16,291 bases of DNA from NCBI GenBank assembly GCA_946545145.1, contig CAMNNG010000015.1:1-16291 (forward strand). The letters are read 5' to 3'. The translations under genes were made by a program, and so were the position numbers. The notes under the pieces were generated by a model that saw only the letters and a program-made list of their open reading frames with translations, did no database searches and was not told the origin of the DNA. Of this stretch, positions 6,254-15,055 are shown one piece after another; the first letter of the stretch is position 1, and each line of letters opens with the position of its first letter. The DNA is from an uncultured Bacillota bacterium (GTDB lineage Bacteria; Bacillota; Clostridia; Peptostreptococcales; Anaerovoracaceae).

Positions 6254-6649
6254 ATGAGCAAAAGAACAAAAGCAAGAGAGATCCTGATGCAGCTGGTCTT
6301 CCAGATGGAAGCAAGAGATTCATCCGACGAGGAACTGACACGCGCTGTCATGGAAGAAGCAAACGTAGACCCTGCACAGGAAGGATATATCAAAGAGAAT
6401 TTCAAGGCTGTAGCAGACAATCTTGAAGAGATAGACGGCATGATCGAATCATGCTCGGTCAAATGGAAGGTGAGCAGGATCCCCAAAGCCGACCTTGCTA
6501 TAATGCGCGTCGCGATAGGGGAATCTAAGTTCGGTTCGAAAACGCCTGCCCAGGTAGCCATCAACGAAGCAGTCGAGCTGGCGAAATCATACGGCGGTGA
6601 AAAGTCGCCGTCATTCATCAACGGAGTACTCGGAAAGGCGCTTTCATGA
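6254..6649 (+). CDS. nusB: Transcription antitermination factor NusB
   Basis: NusB binds boxA RNA with NusE (S10) and supports antitermination on rRNA operons. The 131-residue, mostly helical protein begins with TKAREILMQLVFQME, has PKADLAIMRVAIGE in the middle, and ends with PAQVAINEAVELAKSYGGEKSPSFINGVLGK, all family hallmarks. It starts 3 bases after the asp23-like stop with no strong ribosome site, so it probably depends on coupled translation. Its TGA stop overlaps the next ATG (ATGA at 6646-6649). Confidence 0.97.
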   Translation: MSKRTKAREILMQLVFQMEARDSSDEELTRAVMEEANVDPAQEGYIKENFKAVADNLEEIDGMIESCSVKWKVSRIPKADLAIMRVAIGESKFGSKTPAQVAINEAVELAKSYGGEKSPSFINGVLGKALS

Positions 6650-7587
6650 GCGGATTCGTTCTAGGTATAGATACGAGCAATTACACGACCTCCGCGGCCG
6701 TAGTATCATCGGACGGAAGGGTCGTTTCAGATGAGAGGATGCTCCTCGACGTGAAGAAGGGCGAACGCGGCCTCAGGCAGCAGCAGGCTCTTTTTCTGCA
6801 TGTGAACCGTCTACCGGGGATCATAGAGAATGCGCTTACCGCCCTTGACAGCGAAGGCGCGCTCAGGAGCGAGATCAAAGCCGTCGCAGTAAGCGAAAGG
6901 CCCAGGCCCGTCGAAGGCTCATATATGCCGTGCTTTCTGGCCGGCGTATCGGTGGCATCTGCTGCGGCCAGCGCCCTCGGCGTACCTCTCCTCAGGTTCT
7001 CCCACCAGGAAGGTCACATAGCGGCAGTCGATCCGGTCACGGGTGACCGCTTCCTCTGCTATCATCTTTCAGGCGGAACGTGCGAGCTGCTCGATACGAA
7101 AAGGACGAAGGAAGGCTATGACATCAGGATAATAGGAGCGACGAGGGACATATCCTTCGGCCAGCTGCTCGACAGGACAGGAGTGGCTATGGGCTATGAT
7201 TTTCCCGCCGGCGGAGCCCTCGACAGGCTCGCTCTCAAGGGAAAGTCTCAGGGACTGATGAAGCCGCTTAAGATAAACGGTCTCGATTTCAACGTCTCGG
7301 GTCTTGAGACCCAGGCGTTAAGAAGCCTCGGCTCCATCCCGGAAGAGGACATAGCCGCAGAGCTGATGGAAAAGATCGCAGATCTTCTCATCAGACTCAC
7401 GAAAAAAGCATTGAAAGAGACAGGCGCGAAAAGCGTCGTATTCTGCGGAGGAGTCTCGCAGAGCGAATACATCAGAAACAGGCTGAGCGATGACCTTGAC
7501 TGCATCTCGTTCGGAGAGCCGTCTTCGGACAATGCCGTCGGCATCGCAAAACTCGGAGCAAAGAACATATGGCAAGAAATCCTGTAA
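6646..7587 (+). CDS. TsaD/Kae1-like paralog (sugar kinase-fold ATPase family), role unknown
   Basis: The 313-residue protein follows the TsaD (Gcp/Kae1) fold from end to end: GIDTSNYTTSAAVV at 7-20, HQEGH at 120-124, YHLSGGT at 139-145, DFNVSGLET at 214-222, CGGVSQSE at 267-274 and SSDNAVGIA at 293-301. The metal-binding pair (His120, His124) and Asp295 are kept. Several TsaD-typical residues are changed: the SCDET segment reads SNYTT (11-15), the GPG loop reads RPRPVEGS (85-92), and SGGHT lacks its His. It is therefore unlikely to be the t6A tRNA-modifying TsaD itself; a true tsaD is expected elsewhere. Database names such as O-sialoglycoprotein endopeptidase are misleading. It sits between nusB and xseA, where B. 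subtilis has folD, and overlaps both neighbours (4 and 19 bases). Confidence 0.85.
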   Translation: MSGFVLGIDTSNYTTSAAVVSSDGRVVSDERMLLDVKKGERGLRQQQALFLHVNRLPGIIENALTALDSEGALRSEIKAVAVSERPRPVEGSYMPCFLAGVSVASAAASALGVPLLRFSHQEGHIAAVDPVTGDRFLCYHLSGGTCELLDTKRTKEGYDIRIIGATRDISFGQLLDRTGVAMGYDFPAGGALDRLALKGKSQGLMKPLKINGLDFNVSGLETQALRSLGSIPEEDIAAELMEKIADLLIRLTKKALKETGAKSVVFCGGVSQSEYIRNRLSDDLDCISFGEPSSDNAVGIAKLGAKNIWQEIL

Positions 7588-8786
7588 CAGTCACACAACT
7601 GAACAGATATCTGAAGGATACGGTAGCTGCTGATATCTTCCTCAGCAACATACGCGTGACGGGAGAGATCACGAACCTCAACTATCACAACAGCGGTCAT
7701 GTGTTCTTCAGCATACGCGACAAAGAAAGCATCATAGAATGCAATCTGTGGTCGAGCGTCCTTCCGCGCATACGCTACAGGCTTGAGGAGGGCATGCAGA
7801 TCATAATAAGCGGATACATCGACTTCTATCCTAAAAACGGCAGGATAAAGCTGATAGTCCGCGATATAGATATAGAAGGCGAAGGCGACCTTGCCGTCGC
7901 TTTCGAAAAGATGAAGATAAAGCTCAATGCCGAAGGTCTCTTCGACCCGGCAAGAAAAAGACCGCTTCCTGCATTCCCGAAGAAGATCGCCGTAGTTACG
8001 GCGCCGGACGGAGCAGCCGTACAGGATATCATCAAGACGATCACTATGAAAAACGACTTTGTCGATATCATAGTCTGGCCCTGCAAGGTCCAGGGAAAAG
8101 GATCGGCTGAAGATATCGCTGCAGGGATCAGGGGAGTCAACGAAAAGATCAGTGATGCGGATATCATAATCTGCGGACGGGGCGGAGGCTCGAAGGAGGA
8201 CCTCTGGTCCTTCAACGAAGAAGTGGTAGCAAGAGCCATCTACGAATCCGCCATACCGGTCATTTCGGCTGTAGGACACGATATAGATACGAGCATATCC
8301 GATCTCGTCGCAGACGTCAGAGCGGCAACGCCGACGGCTGCAGGAGAGATAGCAGTGCCGGATATGAGAAAGATAAGGATGGAGCTTGAAGAAAACGCAT
8401 CGTCCCTTGCAAGATATCTGGAGCTGTTCGCTTCAAGGATGGAGATGATGCTCGGCTCAAGAGACCCCGCCCAGCAGAGGAGCGCTCTGATGGAGAGGAT
8501 ACTGAGGTCGGCTTCCGATACTGATTCAAGGATGATGATCATACAGAACGCACTGACATCAAAACTTGACAGAGCGGCGTCCGACATCAGGACGAAAAAA
8601 GCCGAGCTCGATGCCCTGGATCCATCTGGGATAATCAGCAGGGGATACAGCATAGTGAAAGATGTCGACGGTAACATTATATCGTCAACCAATGACGTGA
8701 AAGCCGGCGATCAGATACATATAACGATGAGAGACGGAACAGTCTCGGCGGATGTTACGGGAAAAGGAGAACTGCCCAATGGATGA
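7569..8786 (+). CDS. xseA: Exodeoxyribonuclease VII large subunit
   Basis: XseA is the catalytic subunit of exonuclease VII, which degrades single-stranded DNA from both ends with XseB. An OB-fold occupies about residues 1-103 (VTQLNRYLKD, VTGEITNLNYHNSGHVFFSI). The catalytic part shows KKIAVVTAPDGAAVQDI at 138-154, GRGGGSKEDLWSFNEE at 203-218, and SAVGHDIDTSISDLVADVRA at 233-252. A helical C-terminal region follows, a little shorter than usual (405 residues against about 440-450). The start at 7569 lies within the end of the preceding gene, behind CGGAG at 7554-7558, and its last 8 bases overlap xseB. Confidence 0.97.
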   Translation: MARNPVTVTQLNRYLKDTVAADIFLSNIRVTGEITNLNYHNSGHVFFSIRDKESIIECNLWSSVLPRIRYRLEEGMQIIISGYIDFYPKNGRIKLIVRDIDIEGEGDLAVAFEKMKIKLNAEGLFDPARKRPLPAFPKKIAVVTAPDGAAVQDIIKTITMKNDFVDIIVWPCKVQGKGSAEDIAAGIRGVNEKISDADIIICGRGGGSKEDLWSFNEEVVARAIYESAIPVISAVGHDIDTSISDLVADVRAATPTAAGEIAVPDMRKIRMELEENASSLARYLELFASRMEMMLGSRDPAQQRSALMERILRSASDTDSRMMIIQNALTSKLDRAASDIRTKKAELDALDPSGIISRGYSIVKDVDGNIISSTNDVKAGDQIHITMRDGTVSADVTGKGELPNG

Positions 8787-8988
8787 AAAGAAACTGTCAT
8801 TCGAAGAAGCCTTCGCAAAGCTTGACGAGTCCGTCAGGAAGCTCAGTGCACAGGACACTTCGCTCGAAGACGCCATGAAGAGCTATGAAGAAGGACTGGG
8901 TTATTACAAACAATGCAGGGCCATACTCGATGAGGCCAAACAGAAAATAGAGTTGTTCAAAAAGGAGGAACAAGATGAAGAATCCTGA
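8779..8988 (+). CDS. xseB: Exodeoxyribonuclease VII small subunit
   Basis: The 69-residue helical protein is the XseB subunit, which coats the XseA helices and is required for activity. The hallmarks are LSFEEAFAKLDESVRKL and LEDAMKSYEEGLGYYKQCRAIL. I use ATG 8779 because AAGGAG at 8764-8769 lies 9 bases before it and it gives the usual N terminus; an in-frame ATG at 8752 would add nine unrelated residues encoded within xseA. It overlaps xseA by 8 bases and ispA by 14. Confidence 0.96.
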   Translation: MDEKKLSFEEAFAKLDESVRKLSAQDTSLEDAMKSYEEGLGYYKQCRAILDEAKQKIELFKKEEQDEES

Positions 8989-9871
8989 TTACAAAAGGTA
9001 TCTGGAACTTGTTGAAATGCACATGGTAGACATCCTTCCCGATGTCGATCCAAAGAGTCTCACGCTCTACGAGTCGATGAAATATTCACTTGTAGCCGGA
9101 GGAAAGAGACTTCGCCCGTGCCTTCTGATGGGAGCATGTGAATTCGCAGGCGGAGAGCTGCAGGCAGCGCTTCCTTACGCCTGCGCGATCGAGTATGTGC
9201 ATACGTACTCGCTTATTCACGACGATCTTCCGTGCATGGACGACGATGAATACAGACGCGGAAAGCTGACGAACCACATGGTCTTCGGCGACGACATCGC
9301 CACCCTCGCGGGAGACGGCCTTCTTTCGACAGCGTTCGAGTCGATGACAAAGGATCTTTTCCTTTACTTTGACAACGAAACACAGCTCAAGAGAAGGATC
9401 AGAGCGATATATGAAATAGCGAAGGGCTGCGGCTGCCAGGGAATGCTGGCAGGTCAGACAGCCGACGTTGAGAACGAAGGAAAGCAGGGCAGCACTGAGA
9501 TGCTCGACTATATCCACCTCAACAAGACAGCGGCTATGATAGTCGCGGCTGTCAGGGCGGGTGCTCACATAGGCGGAGCTGATGACAAGATGCTGCAGGA
9601 TCTTACAGACTACGCTGAAGACCTCGGACTCGCTTTCCAGATAGTCGATGACATCCTCGATGTCGTCGGAAATGAAGAAGAACTTGGAAAGAAGACGGGC
9701 GTAGACAGCGTTCTTGGAAAGATGACATATCCGGCCATCTACGGTCTGGATGCTTCATACGCACGCGTCAAGGAACTGACGGAGCACGCTCTTGAAGTCA
9801 TGAGTCCGTACTACGACAACGCAGAATTCTTCAATGACCTCGTAGTTGAACTTGCTGACAGGACCAAATAG
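8975..9871 (+). CDS. ispA: Farnesyl diphosphate synthase (short-chain prenyl transferase)
   Basis: IspA condenses isopentenyl diphosphate with dimethylallyl and geranyl diphosphate to make farnesyl diphosphate, the precursor of undecaprenyl phosphate and other isoprenoids. The first Asp-rich motif is DDLPCMDDD at 83-91, followed by RRGKLTNH. The second is DDILD at 225-229, followed by GKKTGVD. GGKRLRP at 42-48 binds diphosphate. The insertion of two residues (PC) in the first motif and the Tyr five residues before it (YSLIHDD) fit bacterial farnesyl synthases. Length 298 is normal. AAGGAGG lies just upstream within xseB. It neighbours dxs, from the same pathway. Chain length (C15 rather than C10 or C20) is inferred. 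Confidence 0.95.
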   Translation: MKNPDYKRYLELVEMHMVDILPDVDPKSLTLYESMKYSLVAGGKRLRPCLLMGACEFAGGELQAALPYACAIEYVHTYSLIHDDLPCMDDDEYRRGKLTNHMVFGDDIATLAGDGLLSTAFESMTKDLFLYFDNETQLKRRIRAIYEIAKGCGCQGMLAGQTADVENEGKQGSTEMLDYIHLNKTAAMIVAAVRAGAHIGGADDKMLQDLTDYAEDLGLAFQIVDDILDVVGNEEELGKKTGVDSVLGKMTYPAIYGLDASYARVKELTEHALEVMSPYYDNAEFFNDLVVELADRTK

Positions 9872-9882
9872 GAGATACATCA

Positions 9883-11763
9883 ATGGTAAAAAGGCTGGAA
9901 GAACTCGATCTTCCTGAAGACATAAAAAAACTGGATACGGAAGAACTTGAACTGCTTGCAGTCCAGCTCCGTGAAAAACTTATAGATACTGTTTCTGAGA
10001 CAGGCGGACACCTTGCGTCCAATCTTGGAGTCGTGGAGCTCACGCTCGCGCTGCACAGATGTTTCGACACATCTAAGGACAGGATCATCTTTGACGTGGG
10101 ACATCAGTCCTATGTCCACAAGATGCTGACGGGTCGCCTGGACAGATTCAGCACCCTGAGAAAACTCGACGGGCTTTCCGGTTTCCCGAAGGTCGGAGAA
10201 AGCATCCACGATGCCTTCGATACGGGTCACAGCAGCACCTCTATTTCCGCTGCGTACGGAATGGCCGCCGCGAGGGATCTGAAAAAGGAAAAGTATGATG
10301 TAGTAGCTGTAATCGGAGACGGCTCGCTTACGGGCGGGCTCGCTTACGAAGGCCTGAACAACCTCGGCAACGCCGATTCAAAGGCCATCGTCATCCTGAA
10401 CGACAACGGTATGTCGATCAGACCGAACACGGGCGGCATCAGCGACCACCTCGCGAAGCTCAGGGTCTCAAAAGGATATTACAAATTCAAGACAGGCCTG
10501 AAACGCTCTATGAGAAGCGTTCCCGGCGTCGGCGAGGGAATAGTCAGAGGCGCTTCGAAACTTCGTGACGTCGCTAAATACGCCCTCGTGGACGGTGTCT
10601 TTTTTGAAGAACTGGGCTTTACCTACATTGGCCCGATAGACGGACATGACATCGATGCCCTGACCGAGGCTCTTATGATGGCGAAGAACGCGGAAGAATC
10701 GTGCCTCGTCCATGTTTTGACGACGAAGGGAAAAGGGTATAGGAATGCCGAGATCGATCCTGATGTCTTCCACGGAACAGGTCCGTTCGAAAAGACGACT
10801 GGTCTTCCGAAGAAGACGGATCCGAAGATGACATACTCCGATCTTTTCGGAATGACGATGACGGAAATGGCTGAAAGGGACGACAAGATCGTTTCGGTTT
10901 CGGCAGCGATGATCGACGGCGTAGGCATGGCCGAGTTCGCGAAGGAGTTCCCGGAAAGGACCTTCGATGCGGGCATAGCCGAGCAGCATGCCGTGACTTT
11001 TGCCGCAGGTCTTGCGGCGGCAGGCATGAAGCCGGTCGTTTCGATATATTCGACCTTCCTCGAAAGGGCTTATGACCAGATCGTGATGGACGTATGCCTG
11101 ATGGATCTTCCGGTCGTATTCGCGATCGACAGGGCTGGCATTGTCGGTGCGGACGGAGAGACTCACCACGGAGTCTTCGATCTTTCGTATCTCACTCATC
11201 TTCCGAACATGAAGGTGCTCTGCCCGAGCGGAGCCGCCGAAATGAGGCAGATGCTGAAATATGCCGTCTCGTGCGGAGGTCCGTGCGCAGTCAGATACCC
11301 GAAGGGTCATGCCCATGATCCATATCTTGGCGAGCACGACTTCACAGGAAAGAGCATCGTGATCAGAGAAGGAAAAGACGGATATATCATCGCAGCCGGC
11401 AGCATGGTCCACCACGCTCTGATGGCATCTGATATCCTGAAGGGCGAAGGCCTTGAAATAGGAGTAGTAGATGCCGCTATCGTCAAACCTATAGACGAAG
11501 AGACTATCGGACGCATATGCGCCGAAGCAGATATGATATTCACATGCGAGGACAACGTCGCCGCGGGAGGCTTCGGTTCGGCTGTATCTTCATTCGCCGC
11601 CGAAAACTATCCGGGCGTAAGAGTCTTCAATATAGGCTGGCCGCTCAAATTCATAGAGCACGGCAGCATACCCGAGCTCATGCACAGATACGGCATGGAC
11701 GGTTACGGCATAGCCGGAAAGATAGCTAAGGCAAAAGGAATAGACTTTGGTGAGGCGAGATGA
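9883..11763 (+). CDS. dxs: 1-deoxy-D-xylulose-5-phosphate synthase
   Basis: Dxs is the thiamine diphosphate enzyme that joins pyruvate and glyceraldehyde 3-phosphate in the first step of the MEP isoprenoid pathway. Visible motifs are GGHLASNLG at 41-49 with the active-site His43, DVGHQSYVHK at 71-80, the cofactor-binding GDGSLTGG at 145-152 ending in NDN at 173-175, and AEQHAVTFAAG with Glu367. The C-terminal transketolase domain is complete (DNVAAGGFGSAV). Length 626 is normal. The ribosome site AGGAG at 9870-9874 overlaps the ispA stop codon. Its TGA overlaps the tlyA ATG (ATGA at 11760-11763). It supplies precursors for IspA next door. Confidence 0.98.
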   Translation: MVKRLEELDLPEDIKKLDTEELELLAVQLREKLIDTVSETGGHLASNLGVVELTLALHRCFDTSKDRIIFDVGHQSYVHKMLTGRLDRFSTLRKLDGLSGFPKVGESIHDAFDTGHSSTSISAAYGMAAARDLKKEKYDVVAVIGDGSLTGGLAYEGLNNLGNADSKAIVILNDNGMSIRPNTGGISDHLAKLRVSKGYYKFKTGLKRSMRSVPGVGEGIVRGASKLRDVAKYALVDGVFFEELGFTYIGPIDGHDIDALTEALMMAKNAEESCLVHVLTTKGKGYRNAEIDPDVFHGTGPFEKTTGLPKKTDPKMTYSDLFGMTMTEMAERDDKIVSVSAAMIDGVGMAEFAKEFPERTFDAGIAEQHAVTFAAGLAAAGMKPVVSIYSTFLERAYDQIVMDVCLMDLPVVFAIDRAGIVGADGETHHGVFDLSYLTHLPNMKVLCPSGAAEMRQMLKYAVSCGGPCAVRYPKGHAHDPYLGEHDFTGKSIVIREGKDGYIIAAGSMVHHALMASDILKGEGLEIGVVDAAIVKPIDEETIGRICAEADMIFTCEDNVAAGGFGSAVSSFAAENYPGVRVFNIGWPLKFIEHGSIPELMHRYGMDGYGIAGKIAKAKGIDFGEAR

Positions 11764-12584
11764 AAGAAAGACTTGACGTACTGCTTGTAGAAAAAGGACT
11801 CTTCCCGTCGAGGGAGAAGGCAAAGGCTTCCATAATGGCAGGCCTTATATCCGTTGACGGTCTGATGCAGGACAAGGCGGGGACAATGGTCGATGTCTCG
11901 AGCGAGATAACGATCAAGGAGGACCTGTGTCCTTATGTAAGCCGCGGCGGACTGAAACTCGAAAAAGCGATCGACCTCTTTGGAATATCGACAAAGGGAA
12001 AAGTATGCGCCGATATGGGCGCTTCCACGGGCGGCTTTACAGACTGCATGCTGAAGGGCGGCGCGGAGAAGGTCTACGCCATAGATGTCGGCTACGGACA
12101 GCTTGACTACAAACTGAGGAATGACCCGCGCGTAGTCAACATGGAGCGCACGAACATCAGATACATGGACAGCGCTCTCATAGAAGAAAAAGTGAACTTC
12201 ATCAGCATAGATGTATCCTTCATATCTCTCGGACTGATACTGCCGAAAGCGGTCGAAGTCTCTGACGACGAGCACGCCATCCTGTGCCTCGTAAAGCCTC
12301 AGTTCGAGGCCGGAAGAGAGCAGGTCGGAAAGGGCGGCATCGTAAGAGACAAGTCGGTCCACAGAGAGGTCATCGAGAAGGTCATCGGATACGCTGAAGA
12401 GCTCGGGCTTTCGCCCCAGGGGCTCACATATTCTCCCATCAAGGGAGCAAAAGGAAATATCGAGTACCTGCTGTACCTCAAGGGAAGCGGATACTGCGAT
12501 GTGGAATGTGATAAGGAAAAGCTGATCGGAGAGAGCATCGAAGAGGCTCACCGTATGCTTTCGTCGAAAGACAGGGGGAAATAA
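11760..12584 (+). CDS. tlyA: TlyA-family rRNA 2'-O-methyltransferase
   Basis: TlyA methylates ribose 2'-OH groups in 16S rRNA and, in some species, 23S rRNA; in mycobacteria its loss gives capreomycin resistance. An S4 RNA-binding domain covers about residues 1-60 (RLDVLLVEKGLFPSREKAK). It is followed by an FtsJ-type methyltransferase domain with SAM-binding GASTGGFTDC at 87-96. The catalytic tetrad is recognisable as Lys69, Asp151, Lys179 and Glu235. Length 274 is normal. The old hemolysin label for this family is doubtful. It starts within the dxs stop codon and mutS follows 3 bases after its own stop. In B. subtilis argR and recN follow tlyA; they are absent here. Confidence 0.95.
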   Translation: MKERLDVLLVEKGLFPSREKAKASIMAGLISVDGLMQDKAGTMVDVSSEITIKEDLCPYVSRGGLKLEKAIDLFGISTKGKVCADMGASTGGFTDCMLKGGAEKVYAIDVGYGQLDYKLRNDPRVVNMERTNIRYMDSALIEEKVNFISIDVSFISLGLILPKAVEVSDDEHAILCLVKPQFEAGREQVGKGGIVRDKSVHREVIEKVIGYAEELGLSPQGLTYSPIKGAKGNIEYLLYLKGSGYCDVECDKEKLIGESIEEAHRMLSSKDRGK

Positions 12585-12587
12585 ACA

Positions 12588-15053
12588 ATGGCTTTGTCGC
12601 CGATGATGCGTCAGTATCTTGAGATCAAAGAACAGAACAAGGACAACATCCTGTTCTTCAGGCTAGGAGATTTCTACGAGATGTTCTTCGATGACGCACT
12701 GCTGGTTTCAAAAGAACTTGAATTGACGCTGACCGGGAAGAACTGCGGTCTTGAAGAGAGGGCGCCCATGTGCGGCGTTCCTTTCCATTCAGTCGATCCA
12801 TACATCGAAAAGCTGATCGAGCGCGGATACAAAGTAGCCATCTGCGAGCAGGTGGAAGACCCGAAATCCGCAAAAGGTCTGGTCAAAAGAGAGATCGTCA
12901 GGATCGTAACTCCGGGAACGGTCACGAGTTCGAATATACTCGATGAAAAAGACAACAACTACCTCGCTTCGGTCTATATCGGGCAGAAGGGCGCATCGCT
13001 CTGCTACTGCGATATCTCGACCGGAGAGCTTAAGATAACGGAATTTACTTCAAAAGATCCCGCAACGGAGCTCTACAACGAACTCGTCAGGATCGACGCG
13101 AAGGAGATCATAACGAACAGCGCAGCGTGCGAGATCCTGGATATCGAAGCTCTGAAGCGCGACATCGGAGTCTATGTGAACATCTTCGATGAGTCGTACT
13201 TCTCGCAGGAAGCGTGCAGGAACACCATCCTCAGGCAGTTCGCTATCCATACAGTATCATCGCTGGGAATAAGCGACGATTCGCCGTGCATCCAGGCTCT
13301 TGGAAGCGAGCTTTCATACCTTCTCGAGACGCAGAAGCAGATACTCGCCCACGTGAAATACCCCGAGATATACCTTACGGGCGATCACATGGCTCTGGAC
13401 AAGTCGACTATAAGGAACCTCGAGATCACCAAGACGATGTTTGAAAAGACGGTCAAGGGTTCTCTTCTCGGCGTTCTCGACAAGACCGGCACAGCTATGG
13501 GATCGCGCCTGATGAAGCAGTGGCTCAGAGAGCCTCTGAACAGGTCGCAGGCCATCAACGAAAGGCTCGACGGCGTCGAGTATCTTGTAAGCGATCCGAT
13601 GCTGAGAAACAATCTGAGGGAGAGCATCAGACCGATATACGACTTCGAACGTCTTGCCGGAAGGGTAGCGAGCGGCAACGCGAATGCGAGAGACCTTATA
13701 GCTCTCAGAGATTCCATCTTCGTACTTCCTGACATCAAGTACGACCTTGAAGGGATCGATACTGAGATACTTTCGAAGATAGAGGCGGACATCGATCCGC
13801 TTACTGACATATACGACAACATAACTGGCGCCATCACCGATGAGCCTCCGCTTACTGTCAAAGAGGGCGGCCTGATCAAGGAAGGCTGGTCCGACGAGCT
13901 CGACGAGCTCAACGCTTCGATAGCGGATGCGAGAAAGTGGATCGCAGAGCTCGAGGGCAAGGAGCGCGAGAGGACGGGCATACCGAACCTCAAGGTCGGC
14001 TACAACAAGGTCTTCGGATACTATCTGGAGATAACGCGTTCGTACTACGACAGCGTTCCTGAAAACTACATCAGAAAGCAGACCCTCGTTAACGCTGAAA
14101 GATACATTACTCCTGAGCTCAAGGAGATGGAGAACCTCGTTCAGGGCGCCGAAACGAAGATCAACGATCTCGAATACAAGGCGTTCTGCGAGATAAGAGA
14201 TCTCGTCAAGGCGGCTACGCCAAGGATACAGAGGACTTCGGACGCTGTTTCGATGCTCGATGTACTATGCTCGTTCGCCGAGGTCTCGGACAAGATGGAT
14301 TATGTAAGACCGATCGTAGACGACAGTGAAAAGATAGAGATAGAAAAGGGACGCCATCCCGTCATCGAGCAGACGACGTCTGCCGGCACATTCGTGTCGA
14401 ACGATACGTATATCGACAGATCGGATTCGTCGATGCTGCTGATAACAGGACCGAACATGAGCGGAAAATCGACGTATATGCGCCAGACCGCCCTTATAGT
14501 CCTGATGGCGCAGAGCGGCTGCTTCGTGCCGGCCCAGAAGGCCCATATCGGAGTATGCGACAGGATATTTACCAGAATAGGCGCGAGCGACAATCTTGCC
14601 GGCGGCGAGAGCACCTTCTACGTGGAGATGTCGGAGCTCGCTTACATACTTAACAACGCGACGGACAGAAGCCTCATACTTCTCGACGAGATCGGACGCG
14701 GCACCAGCACTTACGACGGTCTTTCGATCGCCTGGGCCGTATGCGAATATCTCCTCAGAGAAGGAAAGCAGATCAGGACGATGTTCGCTTCGCACTATCA
14801 TGAACTCACTGACCTTGAGGGAAAACTCAAAGGTTTCAGGAATCTCAATGTCGACGTCGCCGAGGAGAACGGCGAGGTCATCTTCCTTCACAGGATAGTC
14901 GAAGGAAGCGCCAGCAGGAGCTACGGCATCCACGTCGCGAAGATAGCCGGCGTGCCGGAAGTACTCCTCGACAGGGCGAAGGAAAAACTTGATGAGCTTG
15001 AATCAGGCGAGAAGAAGCAGGCTGAAGAATTCCAGCTCAGATTCGAGGTATAA
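12588..15053 (+). CDS. mutS: DNA mismatch repair protein MutS
   Basis: MutS recognises mispaired bases and small loops and recruits MutL. The mismatch-reading Phe-X-Glu is at 29-31 in GDFYEMF. Later come the lever and clamp domains, the Walker A motif TGPNMSGKS at 620-628, Walker B LILLDEIGRGTSTYDG with Asp700-Glu701, and the SHYHEL segment. At 821 residues it is about 30-40 shorter than E. coli or B. subtilis MutS. It ends in EEFQLRFEV, just where a clamp-binding motif is found in B. subtilis MutS, and lacks the helical C-terminal tetramerisation segment. The start has AGGGGG at 12572-12577. It is followed by mutL after 2 bases. Confidence 0.98.
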   Translation: MALSPMMRQYLEIKEQNKDNILFFRLGDFYEMFFDDALLVSKELELTLTGKNCGLEERAPMCGVPFHSVDPYIEKLIERGYKVAICEQVEDPKSAKGLVKREIVRIVTPGTVTSSNILDEKDNNYLASVYIGQKGASLCYCDISTGELKITEFTSKDPATELYNELVRIDAKEIITNSAACEILDIEALKRDIGVYVNIFDESYFSQEACRNTILRQFAIHTVSSLGISDDSPCIQALGSELSYLLETQKQILAHVKYPEIYLTGDHMALDKSTIRNLEITKTMFEKTVKGSLLGVLDKTGTAMGSRLMKQWLREPLNRSQAINERLDGVEYLVSDPMLRNNLRESIRPIYDFERLAGRVASGNANARDLIALRDSIFVLPDIKYDLEGIDTEILSKIEADIDPLTDIYDNITGAITDEPPLTVKEGGLIKEGWSDELDELNASIADARKWIAELEGKERERTGIPNLKVGYNKVFGYYLEITRSYYDSVPENYIRKQTLVNAERYITPELKEMENLVQGAETKINDLEYKAFCEIRDLVKAATPRIQRTSDAVSMLDVLCSFAEVSDKMDYVRPIVDDSEKIEIEKGRHPVIEQTTSAGTFVSNDTYIDRSDSSMLLITGPNMSGKSTYMRQTALIVLMAQSGCFVPAQKAHIGVCDRIFTRIGASDNLAGGESTFYVEMSELAYILNNATDRSLILLDEIGRGTSTYDGLSIAWAVCEYLLREGKQIRTMFASHYHELTDLEGKLKGFRNLNVDVAEENGEVIFLHRIVEGSASRSYGIHVAKIAGVPEVLLDRAKEKLDELESGEKKQAEEFQLRFEV

Positions 15054-15055
15054 GA

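Noticed and set aside
6646..7587. Calling this gene tsaD, or a sialoglycoprotein endopeptidase
   Set aside because: Several TsaD-typical active-site residues are changed, and the endopeptidase name for the family is regarded as a misassignment.
7248..8279. Long minus-strand open frame (343 codons) opposite the TsaD-like gene and xseA
   Set aside because: It spans two well-supported plus-strand genes and shows no protein family pattern; long antisense frames are common with this codon bias.
8752..8778. Upstream in-frame start for xseB
   Set aside because: The added nine residues are encoded inside xseA, and the ATG at 8779 has a well-spaced AAGGAG and the normal family start.
10468..11415. 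Minus-strand open frame (315 codons) opposite dxs
   Set aside because: It has no recognisable domain and is fully inside dxs, whose motifs are intact.
11703..12551. Minus-strand open frame (282 codons) opposite tlyA
   Set aside because: It is a shadow of tlyA with no ribosome site or family motif.
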